Notes under the pieces: generated by a model
Told to the model about the DNA's origin: nothing
The model's database searches: none
What the model saw: the letters and a program-made list of their open reading frames with translations, nothing else
Made by a program: the position numbers and the translations under genes
Part shown: piece after piece, positions 50,431-61,673 of the stretch
Numbering within the stretch: the stretch's first letter is position 1
Layout of the letters: every line of letters starts with the position of its first letter
DNA from: Lepidurus packardi
Taxonomy: Eukaryota; Arthropoda; Branchiopoda; Notostraca; Triopsidae
Assembly (NCBI GenBank): GCA_023053545.1
Contig: JAKZAN010000001.1
Coordinates: forward strand, 12,416,024-12,480,023
Reading direction: 5' to 3'
Length of the DNA: 64,000 nt

Positions 50431-53400
50431 ATGCTTAAAGTACTGTATTCGTTAAGCTGGTTGTGCGCAGTCATTGCTGCGCAAACTGCAGATAAACAAG
50501 TAAGGCTAATATTCCTTTCATGAGAACCTTAAGTGACCCAATTTTAAAACTAAAGCTATCTAAATCACCCTGAAATATCGTTTCTAGGAGTTTAATGTTG
50601 TGCACCAAGAGGGAAGAAATAAAGTATTGGTTTCTGTTGAAGTTGACCTATCCAAAGAAACCGTTCTGGCGAGTCCGCGTCAAACAAACAAAGCCTCACT
50701 AACGACATTCTACGATTTCGAAAACGTATTACCTCAATTTCGTAATCAAATTGAATTATATCACTATTTTATTAGCATGTTGCTTTGTATAAATCTGTAA
50801 GTGGAGCAATCTGCTACGTGGAACGCCTGGAAGACGACGACGTTCATGCAGAATTGATATTGTTGCAAAAATTGAACGGCGTTATCGTGCGCGATGCTCC
50901 TCGCACTCTCTACGTTGCCAATTCGTCGTTAACAAAATCAGAAGTATAATTTCGCAACCCAACCCTACTAACAAGCTTTCTTACAAACTTGTAACATGAT
51001 CTTAGGTCGAAGCACTCGGAGGTGAAAGGTTGCGCAAGTTTTGCAACGGTAAGGAGATGCGTATGCTGGTAAACGAAAACCCTTTGGATAACGGCTATGG
51101 CGTACAAAGTATGTACACTGATGAAAACAGACAAGCTTTTTAACCTAATAAATCATGACGACTCTTAACAGAACGAAGCAAGCGTTCGGCGCCAGTGCGT
51201 CGGCGAATCCAGACGCAAGTTCATGCGCAAACATCGCCAAATGTCGACGGTCAGCCAGCTCCAGAAGCCTGGGCCCTCGCCTCACCCGATGCAGCAGTCG
51301 CCCGCGTGGGTAAGTGCTCCCGAACTTGTCAGATCATAAAAATAATAAATAAAATAAAATGGCACGATCTTTTCTTTTTGCTTCCACCCACTTTAAACCA
51401 GGCGGTGGATCAGGTTACGCACAAGCTCAAAGTCACGTGACGGTTGAAACAGAGCACGAAAGCGGGGCCAAAGGTATCCGACGTATGTCTGCCTCTAGTA
51501 GTATGTATAACAGTGGAGGCGGGGACTCCGCGGGTCGAATTATCCCTCCAGCTATTGCTGCCGCAGGCCTATCCGCTGGGAATAACAAAGGATTTGGGGG
51601 ATTCGACTCCGCTGGGTCCGGTTCAGCTGCTGGTTTCTCAAATTTTGGAAGCTCCTCTTCCAGCTTTTCTTCCAGACCGGCCGGATCGGGTCCCGTGTCT
51701 GGTTCAAAGACTTATCGTTACAAAGTCGTCTATCCGAACGGGTATCAGTCTACCAGCTGGTACACGGGTACGGCTGATGGCAGCCGTGGAGTCGTAGAAG
51801 GACCCCTGGTGAGCTCCGATCCACTTCATCTTACTGCTCCTGGTAGCTCAGGTGGAGAAGCGCAAGGAGGTGGTCCCATTTACGGCGCGTCGGCGCAGAA
51901 AATTAGCAGCGAATTTCATACTATAGGCGTAGGTGTCGGCCATTCTAGCGGAGGATTCACTCCCGAACGAGCTCACCAACAAGCTCAGCAAACACTTCAG
52001 TCGTCAAGCTCTCAACAACACGGGTTTGGTATTTCGTCAATTAATGACAGCGGTAAGCAAACTGCTTACCAACAGCAATTCCGCGGTCAGGCTGGAGATC
52101 AGCAGGTAATAGGAAGCATGGACAGAAACGACGAGCCGGTTTATAGACAACCTACGCGGTCCCAAGTGTTGCAGTCTTTTGCCTCTGAGGAAGAAAGAGT
52201 CCAAAGCTCTCGAGGCCAACAACCCCAATACCCAGCTTCCTCCCAATCAGCGGCTTCTTTGCAATACCCGTCCCGCTTGCTGCAACAGCCCCAAGGCTAT
52301 TCCAGCCATTCGCAACAATCACAGGGTGACATCCGCTCCCACGGTAGCTACCCCCAGACACAGCAGGTTAGGCCTCAACAAACCTTCGTCCAAACATCAG
52401 AATCAGATTCAACTAGCTCACGAGACTCTCAACAGCAACATGCTGCTCAATCTCCAGGTTATCCGCAACAACCCTTGTACGGAGGTCAATCCCAACATCA
52501 ACAGTCGGTCGCTTCTGGTTCGAGGACCACTGCAACACAAGAAGTAACACATTCAACGACCGCTAGGGCTTATCAACCTCAACCTCAAAGACGCCCAAGC
52601 ACCCAGGGCACTGTCGGGCAGCAACAACCAAGCTACGGATCAGCAGGCTTGGATTCTCAACACCAAGTTCCCCAAACCTTGCCTCAGCAGCAGATTTACG
52701 CGCAATCCGGACTAGAAACATCTCACCAGACAGCCCAAACGTTACCAGCACGCGTACCCCAACAACAGACCTACACGCAATCAGGCTCCGACGTGTCTCA
52801 TCAAACTGTTCAACAATCAAGGGTTCCCCAGCAACAGACGTACACCCCAACGACTTCGGACGCTTCTCATCAAACGTCACATGGACGAGTTCCCCAACAA
52901 CAGACGTACGTACAGACAGGATCTGGCGTATCTCATCAAATGTCTAATGTACGAGTTCCTCAGCAGCAGACATACATACAAACAAGCTCTGATGTAGCAC
53001 AGCAATCGGGACAAACCTTACCTTCCAGAGTACCCCAACAGCAGACGTACACCCAAACGACTTCGGATGCGTCTCAGCAAACGTCACATGGACGAGTTCC
53101 CCAACAACAGACGTTCGTCCAGACAGGACCTGATTCATCTCATCAAACGGTACAAACTTTACCTTCCAGAGCACCCCAGCAACAGACGTACACCCACACG
53201 ACTTCGGATGCGTCTCAGCAAACGTCACATGGACGAGTTCCTCAACAACAGACGTACGTACAGACAGATTCTGACGCATCTCATCAAATGGTTCAAACGT
53301 TACCTTCAAGAGTACCCCAACAACAGACGTACACCCAAACTAGTTCAGGTACGTCTCAGCAAACGTCACATGGACGAGTTCCCCAACAACAGACGCACGT

Positions 53401-55579
53401 ACAGACAGGTTCTGACGCTTCTCATCAAACGGTTCAAACCTTACCGTCAAGAGTACCTCAGCAACAAGCGTACACTCAAACAGGATCTGACGCATCTCAC
53501 CAAGTAGTCCAAACCCAGCATGTCCGAGTGCCCCAACAGCAAACGTACATTCAAACAGGCTATGATGAATCTCAACAAACGGTTCAGACGCTCCCTACCC
53601 GAGTTCCCCAGCAACAAACATACGTGCAAACAGCAGTAGAGGGATCTCAGCAAACCACTCAATTGTTACCCTCTCGAGTACCCCAACAACAAACATACGT
53701 ACAAACATCCCAGCAGCAACTGCCGGCTGGTCATTTGGTTCATTTCGGTGGGCAACCCGGCCAACCTGGTCAACCCGGCCAACCTGGTCAACCTGGCCAA
53801 CCCGGTCGAGCTCCTCAGTACCAGCAGACTTTTAGCCTTCAAGGTGACGGAAGCGTTCACTCCCAGTCCCAAACCCATCAACAAAATGTCCAAAGTCAAT
53901 ACGATGGTCAAGTAAGTCAGATCTCGTCGAATGATGGGTCCATTCAGCAAGGTGTGCCGATAGGCTCTCTCCAGTACCAGCCCACTCCCATTCAAATAAC
54001 TCAACAGCAATCGGTTCATGTATACGGTTCTCAAGCCGACAGAACCTCACCGCATGTCCAACAGGGTGCCAGGGTGCCCCAGCCGCAGTATTTACCACAG
54101 CAAGAGCAGACCAGAGGCGCGGGCACCTTTCAGCAAAACTTGGTACAGACTTATCAGTCACAAGATGGCCAGCAAACGTTACCTGGGCATTTGCCACGTC
54201 ACCCTGCACAAGCTCTCACGCAGCCTGGTGTTGATTCCACGAGAATTACTCAAACGCAACAAAGTCCTTCTCATGGAGGACAAGTCGGTTCAGTAGCCTC
54301 CCCATTGGGGCAACCCCAGCAACCGCAAAGACAAGGTGGGCAACAAGCTGAGCAAACCTACACTGATTCTCACGAGGGACAAGTTCCTCAACGCGTTCAA
54401 CAACCCAGTCAACCTGGTTCTCATTTGCTCATGTCTGCGCATTCCATGCACATGGAAGAATCCGACATGCTGCAAATGCAACCTCACGAACCCGAACAAG
54501 AATTGACCGATACCCAACCCGGTTTTATCCCACGTCAATTGCATTACCGACCGGCTCCCCAAGCTCAAGCGCAAGTGCAAACTCAAACACAGCAACAGGA
54601 GCCATCAGCAGGCCATATTCAGGTGACCACGTCTGATGCTGGTCGCCATTCTACCCGTCCTTTGCAAGTCCCTTCGCAAGGCGAAGTGATCCACGAGGAG
54701 AACGTCAGCATCGTTCGTGGCTCTAACGGAAGAGATCAACAATCCAATGGCGGCCAACTCGTCCTCCAGCCAGGAGAAACGGTTCCTGGCACGCCGTACT
54801 CGGTCCCTAAAGGATTCCGCGGTACGGTAATTCAACAAACCGTTCCTAACACTGGTGCCAGTTCTACGACTTTGGAAACCGGACCAGGTTCCGCTTCTGC
54901 AAGACCTCAACATTCCTTGGGCTTCATTGGAACGTCCACGTTGATTCCCACCGGCCGAGCTGATATCCCTCCCGATTTCGAAGCTCCTACCGATTACCGC
55001 CGTCGTCCCCAGACAAATCGCGTTCAGCCCACGCAATCCGGTAGTTCCACCCGGGTTTCAGGCTCGGGGCCCACGTCTGCCCCTAGACAAGAAGATATAC
55101 CCAGTCCACAAGAACTGGCCGCTGCCGAACAGACCGATGAGGATTACGAATATGCGCCGGAAGAAGACGGACCTAGCGAGGATGACCTTTGTGACGGTTC
55201 GCCCAACTGTAGTGGTTCCGGACCTTCTGTTACCACGACAACCGTCATTCGCCAAACACCCGTGATGGCCATTCCGATCCAGCAGTCGCGCCCGTCTTCG
55301 TCCCAATCTGCTATGGGCGCGAATGGAAAACGCATGCATCAAACGTTTACGCAAACACAAATGATTACTTCCCATGGGATGGGTGGCAATGGTTTCGCAG
55401 TTCAATCGCCTTCAGGTTTAGTAAGACCAATTGGCACAAATGGAAATGGAAACGGAAATGGTTGCAATACGGTTAAAGTGTCCTGTCAAGTCGCGCACGG
55501 CCCAACGCAAAGAGTGCGCATTTGCACACCGCAAATTACTCCCAGCTGCTGCTGCGATATCCAGTGCGGAGCCTGCTAA
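50431..55579 (+). CDS. Secreted BRICHOS-domain protein with Q-rich tandem-repeat region
   Basis: Six exons (50,431-50,499; 50,588-50,725; 50,776-50,943; 51,006-51,108; 51,172-51,309; 51,402-55,579) join in phase to 1,597 residues. MLKVLYSLSWLCAVIAAQT is a signal peptide. Residues about 55-140 read as a BRICHOS domain: TTFYDFENHVALYKSVSGAI, then CYVERL, later GGERLRKFCNG, with the two expected cysteines (82 and 138). BRICHOS domains are intramolecular chaperones that stop aggregation-prone regions of the same proprotein from forming amyloid. A furin-type site RSKR (161-164) follows. The rest is one 4.2-kb exon: G/S-rich, then very Q-rich with about 15 RVPQQQTY repeats (nt 52,680-53,720), GQP triplets (53,750-53,806), and an eight-cysteine tail ending SCCCDIQCGAC. 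I know no named orthologue. A secreted fibre, cement, egg-coat or cuticle-matrix protein is plausible but inferred. Confidence 0.8.
52680..53720 (+). repeat. RVPQQQTY tandem array within the BRICHOS/Q-rich protein
   Basis: About 15 units begin with (R)xPQQQ(T/A/I)(Y/F/H). Units alternate between 22 residues (ending TSHG) and 25 residues (ending TLPS). At least three consecutive pairs form a 47-residue, 141-bp higher-order repeat. Within a unit, a Q/T/Y-rich strand-like half alternates with a SDxSHQT half. Variation between units is moderate. Confidence 0.9.
53750..53806 (+). repeat. GQP collagen-like triplet run
   Basis: Six successive Gly-Gln-Pro triplets plus a final glycine, in frame, immediately after the RVPQQQTY array. 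Too short to make a collagen helix alone. Confidence 0.9.
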
Positions 55580-55668
55580 TATATCTCATGTAAAAGTAAA
55601 AAAAAAATGCATTTATACACGAAAAGGATAGAGATTATGCGATAGCTTAAGGTTGTGGCCCAAGAAAA

Positions 55669-55674
55669 AATAAA
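55669..55674 (+). terminator. Candidate poly(A) signal of the BRICHOS gene
   Basis: AATAAA 90 bp after the stop codon. From 55,675 to 56,037 nothing else is recognised. Confidence 0.55.
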
Positions 55675-56037
55675 ATTGAAAACAGAGCCCCCAAATCTTC
55701 CCCGTGTGCCACGTTAGCCTTGCTTGTGAAGTTATTCATAGAAAGTGATAAAAGTTGCTAGCGCTATAGCAGAACATAGGCGGCATTTTTTTTTTTTAGC
55801 TTATTGTGTCATTTAATAGAAACAGCCATTCATGTTTATTTTACGCTAGATCATCTTTTGAGAGATTCTATTGGTTACGGAAGACTTTAACAGGCTTGCG
55901 AAGTTATATTCTATATATTGTGCCATAAGCTGTCAGTTTCGTGAAAATACAACTGCTTGAAAAATCTTTCAAATAAACAAACTTGCCTGTCTTCTTTAAT
56001 CGGTACTGCATTATTTCAATAGGTAGGGCAGCGCGAC

Positions 56038-56434
56038 ACAAGGACGACTCAACAAAAGGACTACAGTGCACCCAACTTAAGGACTACAAACCCCGACTTA
56101 AGGACTAAGAACACCGACTTAATGACTTGGTTAGGTTAGTACAGGTTAAGTTAGTACTAGATTAGGTTAGGACCAGGTTTGGTTAGAACTGGGTTAAGTT
56201 AGGTTAGGGGTTTGTAGTCCTTAAGTCGGGGTTCGTACACTTATAAAAAGGGTACCTAAAACAGTTATATAACGACATGCTAAAATTAGTAGTTACTATT
56301 TCAAGGTGGGTACCTCTCCCCAAAGAAGGTTTTAAAGAAGCCCCTATCTGGTGTCCTACTTTTTCGGGGCTTTTCTTCCCCTATTAAAGGGGGAAATTTT
56401 TAACAGTGTAGTCCTTTTGTCGAGCCGTCCTTGT
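56038..56434. mobile_element. Foldback-like TIR element carrying TTAGG-like repeats
   Basis: 31-bp inverted ends (56,038-56,068 and 56,404-56,434) match at 28 of 31 positions and begin ACAAGGACG. A second nested inverted pair lies inside: ACTTAAGGACTACAAACCCC near 56,083-56,102 against its reverse complement at 56,207-56,226. Between these arms are degenerate GGTTAGG/GGTTAAG repeats (56,128-56,210) related to the arthropod telomere repeat. Non-coding; no clear target duplication found. Probably a MITE or foldback element. Confidence 0.65.
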
Positions 56435-56816
56435 ATCTACGTCCCGCACGTAGTATTTTGGATCCACACAGTTTGTGTTTCTTAACACTGTACAGTTTAT
56501 TTATAAAGACGAAGTTCTTATTCAGGCGCTATGGTATCTTCTCGCAATCTCGCGTACAACTTTTTACTGAAAACAAAACGGCGATTTGCATATGTGTTGT
56601 GGTTGGCTAATTGGCTTGAGAAATGGCCGACATCTCCTGGGAACACGCCTTCGCGATTGTTGCTCGATACCTAGCTCTTGCTCCGATAACACACAAGCCC
56701 ACCCACTCAACTCAGCTCTTTCAAGTAGTGACTTGCGCGATTCGTTGTGGGCAGCGTTAAGCCAGTTACTAACTTGTGTGCGTAATTAATTAATTTCTAA
56801 GACAAGTGAGAAAGTC
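56435..56816. other. Upstream region of BPNT1
   Basis: Interval between the TIR element and the BPNT1 start codon. No motif or gene recognised. Confidence 0.4.
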
Positions 56817-58010
56817 ATGGCTAGTCATCCTCTGTTGTTACGTATTGTTGCGTCGTCTGTGGCTGCTTCTGCCCAAGCTGGTAGGATAATAAGAGATGTG
56901 ATGAGCAAAGGAGACTTGGGAATTGTGGATAAGGTAAATATTTTAGTTTTGTGTTTCTTTGAATAAATATCCATATTAAGTTCCACTTTTTTTTCATTCA
57001 AAGGGTATCAATGATCCTCAGACTGAAGCTGATCGCCGAGCACAGCGGCACATTATACAGAGTCTAGCATTGCAATTCCCCAAAATTCACATCATTGGAG
57101 AAGAAGGCGATCTAGCCGTGGAAGCTGCAGACTTAATCAGTCCCTTGAACGGCGAAGCAAGGGTCTCCAGTGAGCAAAGTACAGATCTCATAGACCAAGA
57201 TAAGATTTTATCTTTGTGTTGTCCAGAAGAATTATCTTCCATCAATGAAGAAGATGTAAGTTAATTGCAAATTAGCTACTTCTAAGCAACTGTTATCTCC
57301 TTATAAATAACTTATAAATCGACATTTCATACTTCTTTTAGCTAGTCATATGGGTAGATCCTCTAGATGGCACTGCTGAATATACCCAAGGTATAATAAT
57401 CTACATTCATTAAGTTTTTAATAGATTTAAGGACCGATTTTCATCTATTTTTCGTGCAGGGAACTTGGATCACGTCACAGTATTGATAGGCGTGGCCTAC
57501 CAAGCCCGTCCAGTTGCTGGCATCATTCACCAGCCTTACTACAATTACCAAAACGTGAAAAGTGGATCCGATTTGGGACGTACCATCTGGGGTATTCCTG
57601 GAGTTAGCGTAGGTGGATTTACCCCTTCACCGCCTCCTACGAGTCGCATTATTGCTACGACGCGCTCCCATTTGACACCCGTAGTCCAGGAAGCCTTAGA
57701 TGCCATGCAGCCTGACCAAGTTCTCAAAGTAGGCGGTGCGGGCTACAAGGTGCTCATGTTGCTCGAAGGGAAGGCTTCAGCGTACGTTTTCGCCAGTCCT
57801 GGCTGCTATAAATGGGACACTTGTGCTCCCCAAGCTATACTCGAGGCAGTAGGCGGTAGAATGACCGATATTCATGCGAAGAATTACCCGTACGATATGA
57901 ACGTAGTCAAGCGTAATTTAAGGGGCGTGTTGGCCACCGCGAATGCTCAGGATCATGCATACTTCTCCAGTCGTATTCCCGAAGCTGTTAAAGACAAACT
58001 GCAAGGTTAA
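56817..58010 (+). CDS. BPNT1: 3'(2'),5'-bisphosphate nucleotidase 1
   Basis: Mg2+-dependent, Li+-sensitive phosphatase of the inositol-monophosphatase fold. It removes the 3'-phosphate of PAP, the by-product of sulfotransferases, to give AMP in the cytosol. Four exons (56,817-56,933; 57,004-57,255; 57,342-57,390; 57,460-58,010) give 322 residues, close to the family's 308. Metal-binding motifs are all present: GEEGD (about residue 75), WVDPLDGTAEYTQ (about 125-137) and WDTCAPQAILEAVGG near the C-terminus. MASHPLLLRIVASSVAASAQ is the expected N-terminus. A 49-nt third exon carries the DPLDGT loop. It converges with the minus-strand cuticle gene; the stops lie about 350 bp apart. Confidence 0.95.
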
Positions 58011-58251
58011 TTTTTCCTTTTTTTTATGTTTCGCTTGGAAGCGTCAATTTACAAGTAGGCTACTATAATAAGACATAGTGCACTAAACCTGTAGTCATTA
58101 ATCTTTAGTTAAATCGTGCATATCTTGGCTGCTGCATTCCGTTAGGTCAATTAACGCAAGTTTGACCGAATTAAAAAATTAAAGTAGGAGCTCGCACGAC
58201 TCGTGCAGTGATGCGTGTAAATGAAGTTTTAACCGTTTGTAGAAATAAGCT

Positions 58252-58257
58252 TTTATT
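58252..58257 (-). terminator. Candidate poly(A) signal of the cuticle gene
   Basis: AATAAA on the minus strand, about 105 bp after that gene's stop codon. Confidence 0.45.
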
Positions 58258-58362
58258 TTATTTTCCGTATTCTCGCGATTTATCCATAGGTGATTTTGTA
58301 TTACAAAGTATCAAGTATTTCAATAGTGCATTAAAAACTATACAAGAAGCTATAGAATGGAA

Positions 58363-61300
58363 TTACAGAGTACTTATGACATTTGGTGTAGTTTGCGTGC
58401 TGTTGTCGGAGTCAGGACTTGAAAGCGGCAAGGCAACAGCCCAGACTGTTATCACCCCATCTGTACCCATTCGCGGTTCAAGTACAGTAGGGTTGGTGGC
58501 CGTAATATACGCACTGGCCTGGGCAGCCTGGGCCATGAACTCCTCTTTCGCTGGCGCCTTTGTTGGTGGTGATTGTGGGTCTTGCATGATTAGTTTCTCA
58601 CGAGGTACCCTCGTATTCGTGTCGCTAGACATGTTCGCCGGTTTGGGTTTATTCGCCTTGGAAATTTTGGGTTTTGATGTCAGGATTGTTATCGCGGTTT
58701 TGTTTTGTGCTGGCTTTAGCTGAATCCGTGGGGCAGGGGTAGCGGCAGGGGCTTGAGTTGTCTGTTTCACCACGGTCTTGTTCTGCGCGACGGGGGCGGG
58801 TTTAGGGAGGGGCTTAACGACAGGACTCTTTCGCGGAGGTGAGTCCACAGCTCGGGCTCGGGGAGGGGCTTGCGTAAGAGTATCCGGCGAGGGATGACCG
58901 TGGATACGGATTGTGGGTCTCAGTCTGGTCGGGGGAAGAGGTGGCGGTGCTTCGGCTTGGAAATTAAAACTATCTGGGTCGTCGAAGATTGGGACCTGGA
59001 AACTACTAGGTTTGGCGTGAGCAGGGATGAAAGGAGGCTGATGTTCTTTCACAATGGGGTGAGTTATAGTTTGAGGAGGGATAACGATGATAGGTCCGTG
59101 GTCCCGGGGCGGAAAGAACAAGTCGATTGGCTGGGTATGTGTCGGGAATTGAGGTTCGTGGAAAAACAGGTTCTGATTATTCCGAAAGGGTTTTGGACGC
59201 GCCAAGTGTGGGCCCCTAAATGACGACTCATCCTCGAAGCTATTCGAATGGACCGAAGGACGCTTCAACGGGCGAAGTCGTTGACCAAACGCGCTATTGT
59301 GCGGCCGTCTTAGTGGGTGCAAACTACCGCCTAATCCCGAGTGATATGAGGTATCTGATGAGAAAGGTTTCTTGTTATGAGGACGGAAAGGTGGGGGATT
59401 GAAAACAATAGGACGCTCATCATTGTCGTCGTTATTGATTTGAGGTCTATGTGGACCTTCGATATCCGAAAAATCTTCGTTAACTTCGGTTGGAAGATGG
59501 GAATTTTGTTCGTGATTTGATGGATTCGATGGATTTCGGAAGAGCGGCCTGTCTTCCCGCATCGGTGCACGGTTTTCTTCTTCTCGATTGTTGGATGGGC
59601 GTATTTTCGGTCGGGTTTTACCGTGACCCTTTTTAGGAAAAGGTGGCGGATTGAAGACGATAGGCCTGTCGCTCGGATCTTCATTGCTACCTGAAGAAAC
59701 AACGTGTTGTTGAGGGCGTGGTACTTTTACCCTTGTCGGGGGTTTCTTTGGGAAAGGTGGTGGGTTAAAGGTTATCGGTATGTCTACATCTTCTTGACTA
59801 GGTGAAACGGTTCGGGGACGTGGCTTAGGCGTAGTAGTTCGTTCAGGAACGGGTGCTGCTAAAATCACTTGTCGAATGGGCTCCTCTTCGTCATTGGTGA
59901 AGTGAGGGCGTGGTTGAGGAGAGAGGAATGGACCTCTGAGCCCTGGGATGTTTGGCAGCGGCGTTTCTCGATTCAGAAAAGGTCGACTGGGGGTAGTAGG
60001 ACGTTCGAAATCCTCTGTATTGTCGAAAGGATACTGCAGGAAGGGCAAGTCAAGTGGAGCAACGGGCGTTGTATACTGAGGTCGATTGCCGTTACCAGGC
60101 GTTTCGTCATTATTGTAGAACTCTAGTGGTTTCGGACGTTTCTTTTGTTTCAAACTAGATTTCTCTCCTGGAGAATTCTGCTGAGCAATGCTATGTAGAC
60201 CGTAAAGCAAAGCTGTAGCTTCATCATATGCGGCAGGACGAGCGGGGTCAGAGGGCGGGTCTCGTTCTTCCGGTCGTTTCACTACGTAATTTGGCTGACG
60301 ATGGAATTCGGTTTGCTGTTTCTCGGGGTTGAAAAAGGGGAAAGTGGGTTCAAAAGGGGGACGGTATCGTCCGGCAACTGAAGGCTGGTACTCGACGGAC
60401 TGAGTCGGCTGACGTACAACTGGTCTAGGTAATGGGGCATAGTCGGAGTACGGTTCCGTAGTGGTAGAGTACCGCTCCGGGGGTTCTGGGTAAGAAGTGT
60501 ACTGAATGCGAGCATTTGATTCAGGCGCCCTTCCTTCTGAATGATACACGGGTGGCGCAGGTAATGCGTGAGAATCGTCTAATTCATCAGGAAACTTCCA
60601 GCGTGATGGAGACCGGCTTTCGTACGAATCCGTTTGTAAATCCGTCACTGGAAGAGGTGTTGTAGGTTCGTACCGAATATGGGCCTTGAAGCCGTCGTCG
60701 TCAGCATGGTACCGAACTATTTGCCAGCGTCCATCAGGCATCAGAGTGCGGTAAGTTCCTTGGGTCGTCCCATCGTCCTGCCACGCTCTTTCGTGACTAT
60801 AACTTGCAGACCCAGGTTCTGTCACTGCGTAGCGAAACTTCTGTAACAGCAAGATTTTCAAGTCAAGATTTATTTGTTCTTTTAATAAAATATTATTCGA
60901 AAATGCTAATGTTAAAAGATTGCACACGAATCGTGAGGTAGAAAGTGACAACAAAAATACCGTTATATAGTGTATGCTCAAGCACTCCTTGGGCAACTAT
61001 CGTCTTAATTTGATAGTGCTGGAAGCAAAACCGCAGAGATATGGAAAGGAAAGTTCCTAACTGTCCTTCTATATAGATTATTAGGTTTTTCTTTGTCAAA
61101 ACTCGAGTTTTATGGGTTTTCAATTGTTGCACTTGGTCTGGCACCCGTGCGCGCGTGCGCGTGTGTAAGCATGTGTGTGACGTTCGCATGCGGTTGCGGT
61201 GTTGGATTTTGGATTAGTAGGCCCTTGCGCATGGGTTCTGTAATGGGCTATTAAACTAGCAAAGTTGTAATAGAGCATCCCATATAGTGCAGCTTGGCCA

Positions 61301-61673
61301 GCCCCACCCCATGCGCTCTTAACATGAATCGTTTGTGTCTGAGAGCGAAAGTACTGTACGTCTTTATTTCGCAGTCGCGGTGCTTTAACACTCTACTTGT
61401 ACTACAGTACAGATATCCATTACAGCAAAACGGCCTTGTAAAGAATTAGACCGTTGTTTCAGATCATTGCCAATTCATAACTCATTCTCTAAAATCTTCA
61501 CAGAGAGACCGAAAAGAAATGCTGCTTGTTATAGAAATACAAATGGCTTTGCTTACCCGTTGAGCTGCTGCTGTTTCAACCACAAGAATGGCAAGCAAGC
61601 AAAATACCTGCCGCGGGCTAAGTTTCCTATAGAAATTGTGACAAATTTTAAGAAAGATATAAATCGTATACAT
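58363..61673 (-). CDS. Rebers-Riddiford cuticle protein with long proline-rich tail
   Basis: Two exons (61,673-61,557 and 60,840-58,363) join in phase 0 to 864 residues. Exon 1 encodes a hydrophobic leader ending VFCLLAILVVETAAAQR, read as a signal peptide; its first 20 residues are unusual, and a later start or further 5' exon is possible. Exon 2 opens with a chitin-binding R&R domain: SYSHERAWQDDGTTQGTYRT, then LMPDGRWQIVRYHADDDGFK and AHIRYEP. This matches the G-x-Y...PDGR...V-x-Y-x-AD-x-x-G-F/Y pattern that binds chitin in exoskeleton. The remaining 750 residues are rich in P, R, N and T, with three copies of the block RPIVFNPPPFPKK (or PITFNPPPFPKK, PIVFNPPPFRPH). Most R&R proteins have 100-300 residues, so this one is large. 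Likely secreted into cuticle. Confidence 0.82.

Noticed and set aside
53447-55036. Several 70-145-codon open frames opposite the Q-rich exon (for example 53,666-54,034 and 54,605-55,036 on the minus strand)
   Set aside because: They mirror the CAA/CAG-rich repeat on the other strand, show no motif and no splice context, and are shadows of the BRICHOS gene.
56128-56210. A telomere or chromosome end
   Set aside because: The TTAGG-like units are few and degenerate, are enclosed by inverted repeats, and are flanked on both sides by normal genes.
58870-59402. Plus-strand frames inside the cuticle gene
   Set aside because: Antisense shadows of a long proline-rich coding exon; no recognisable protein.
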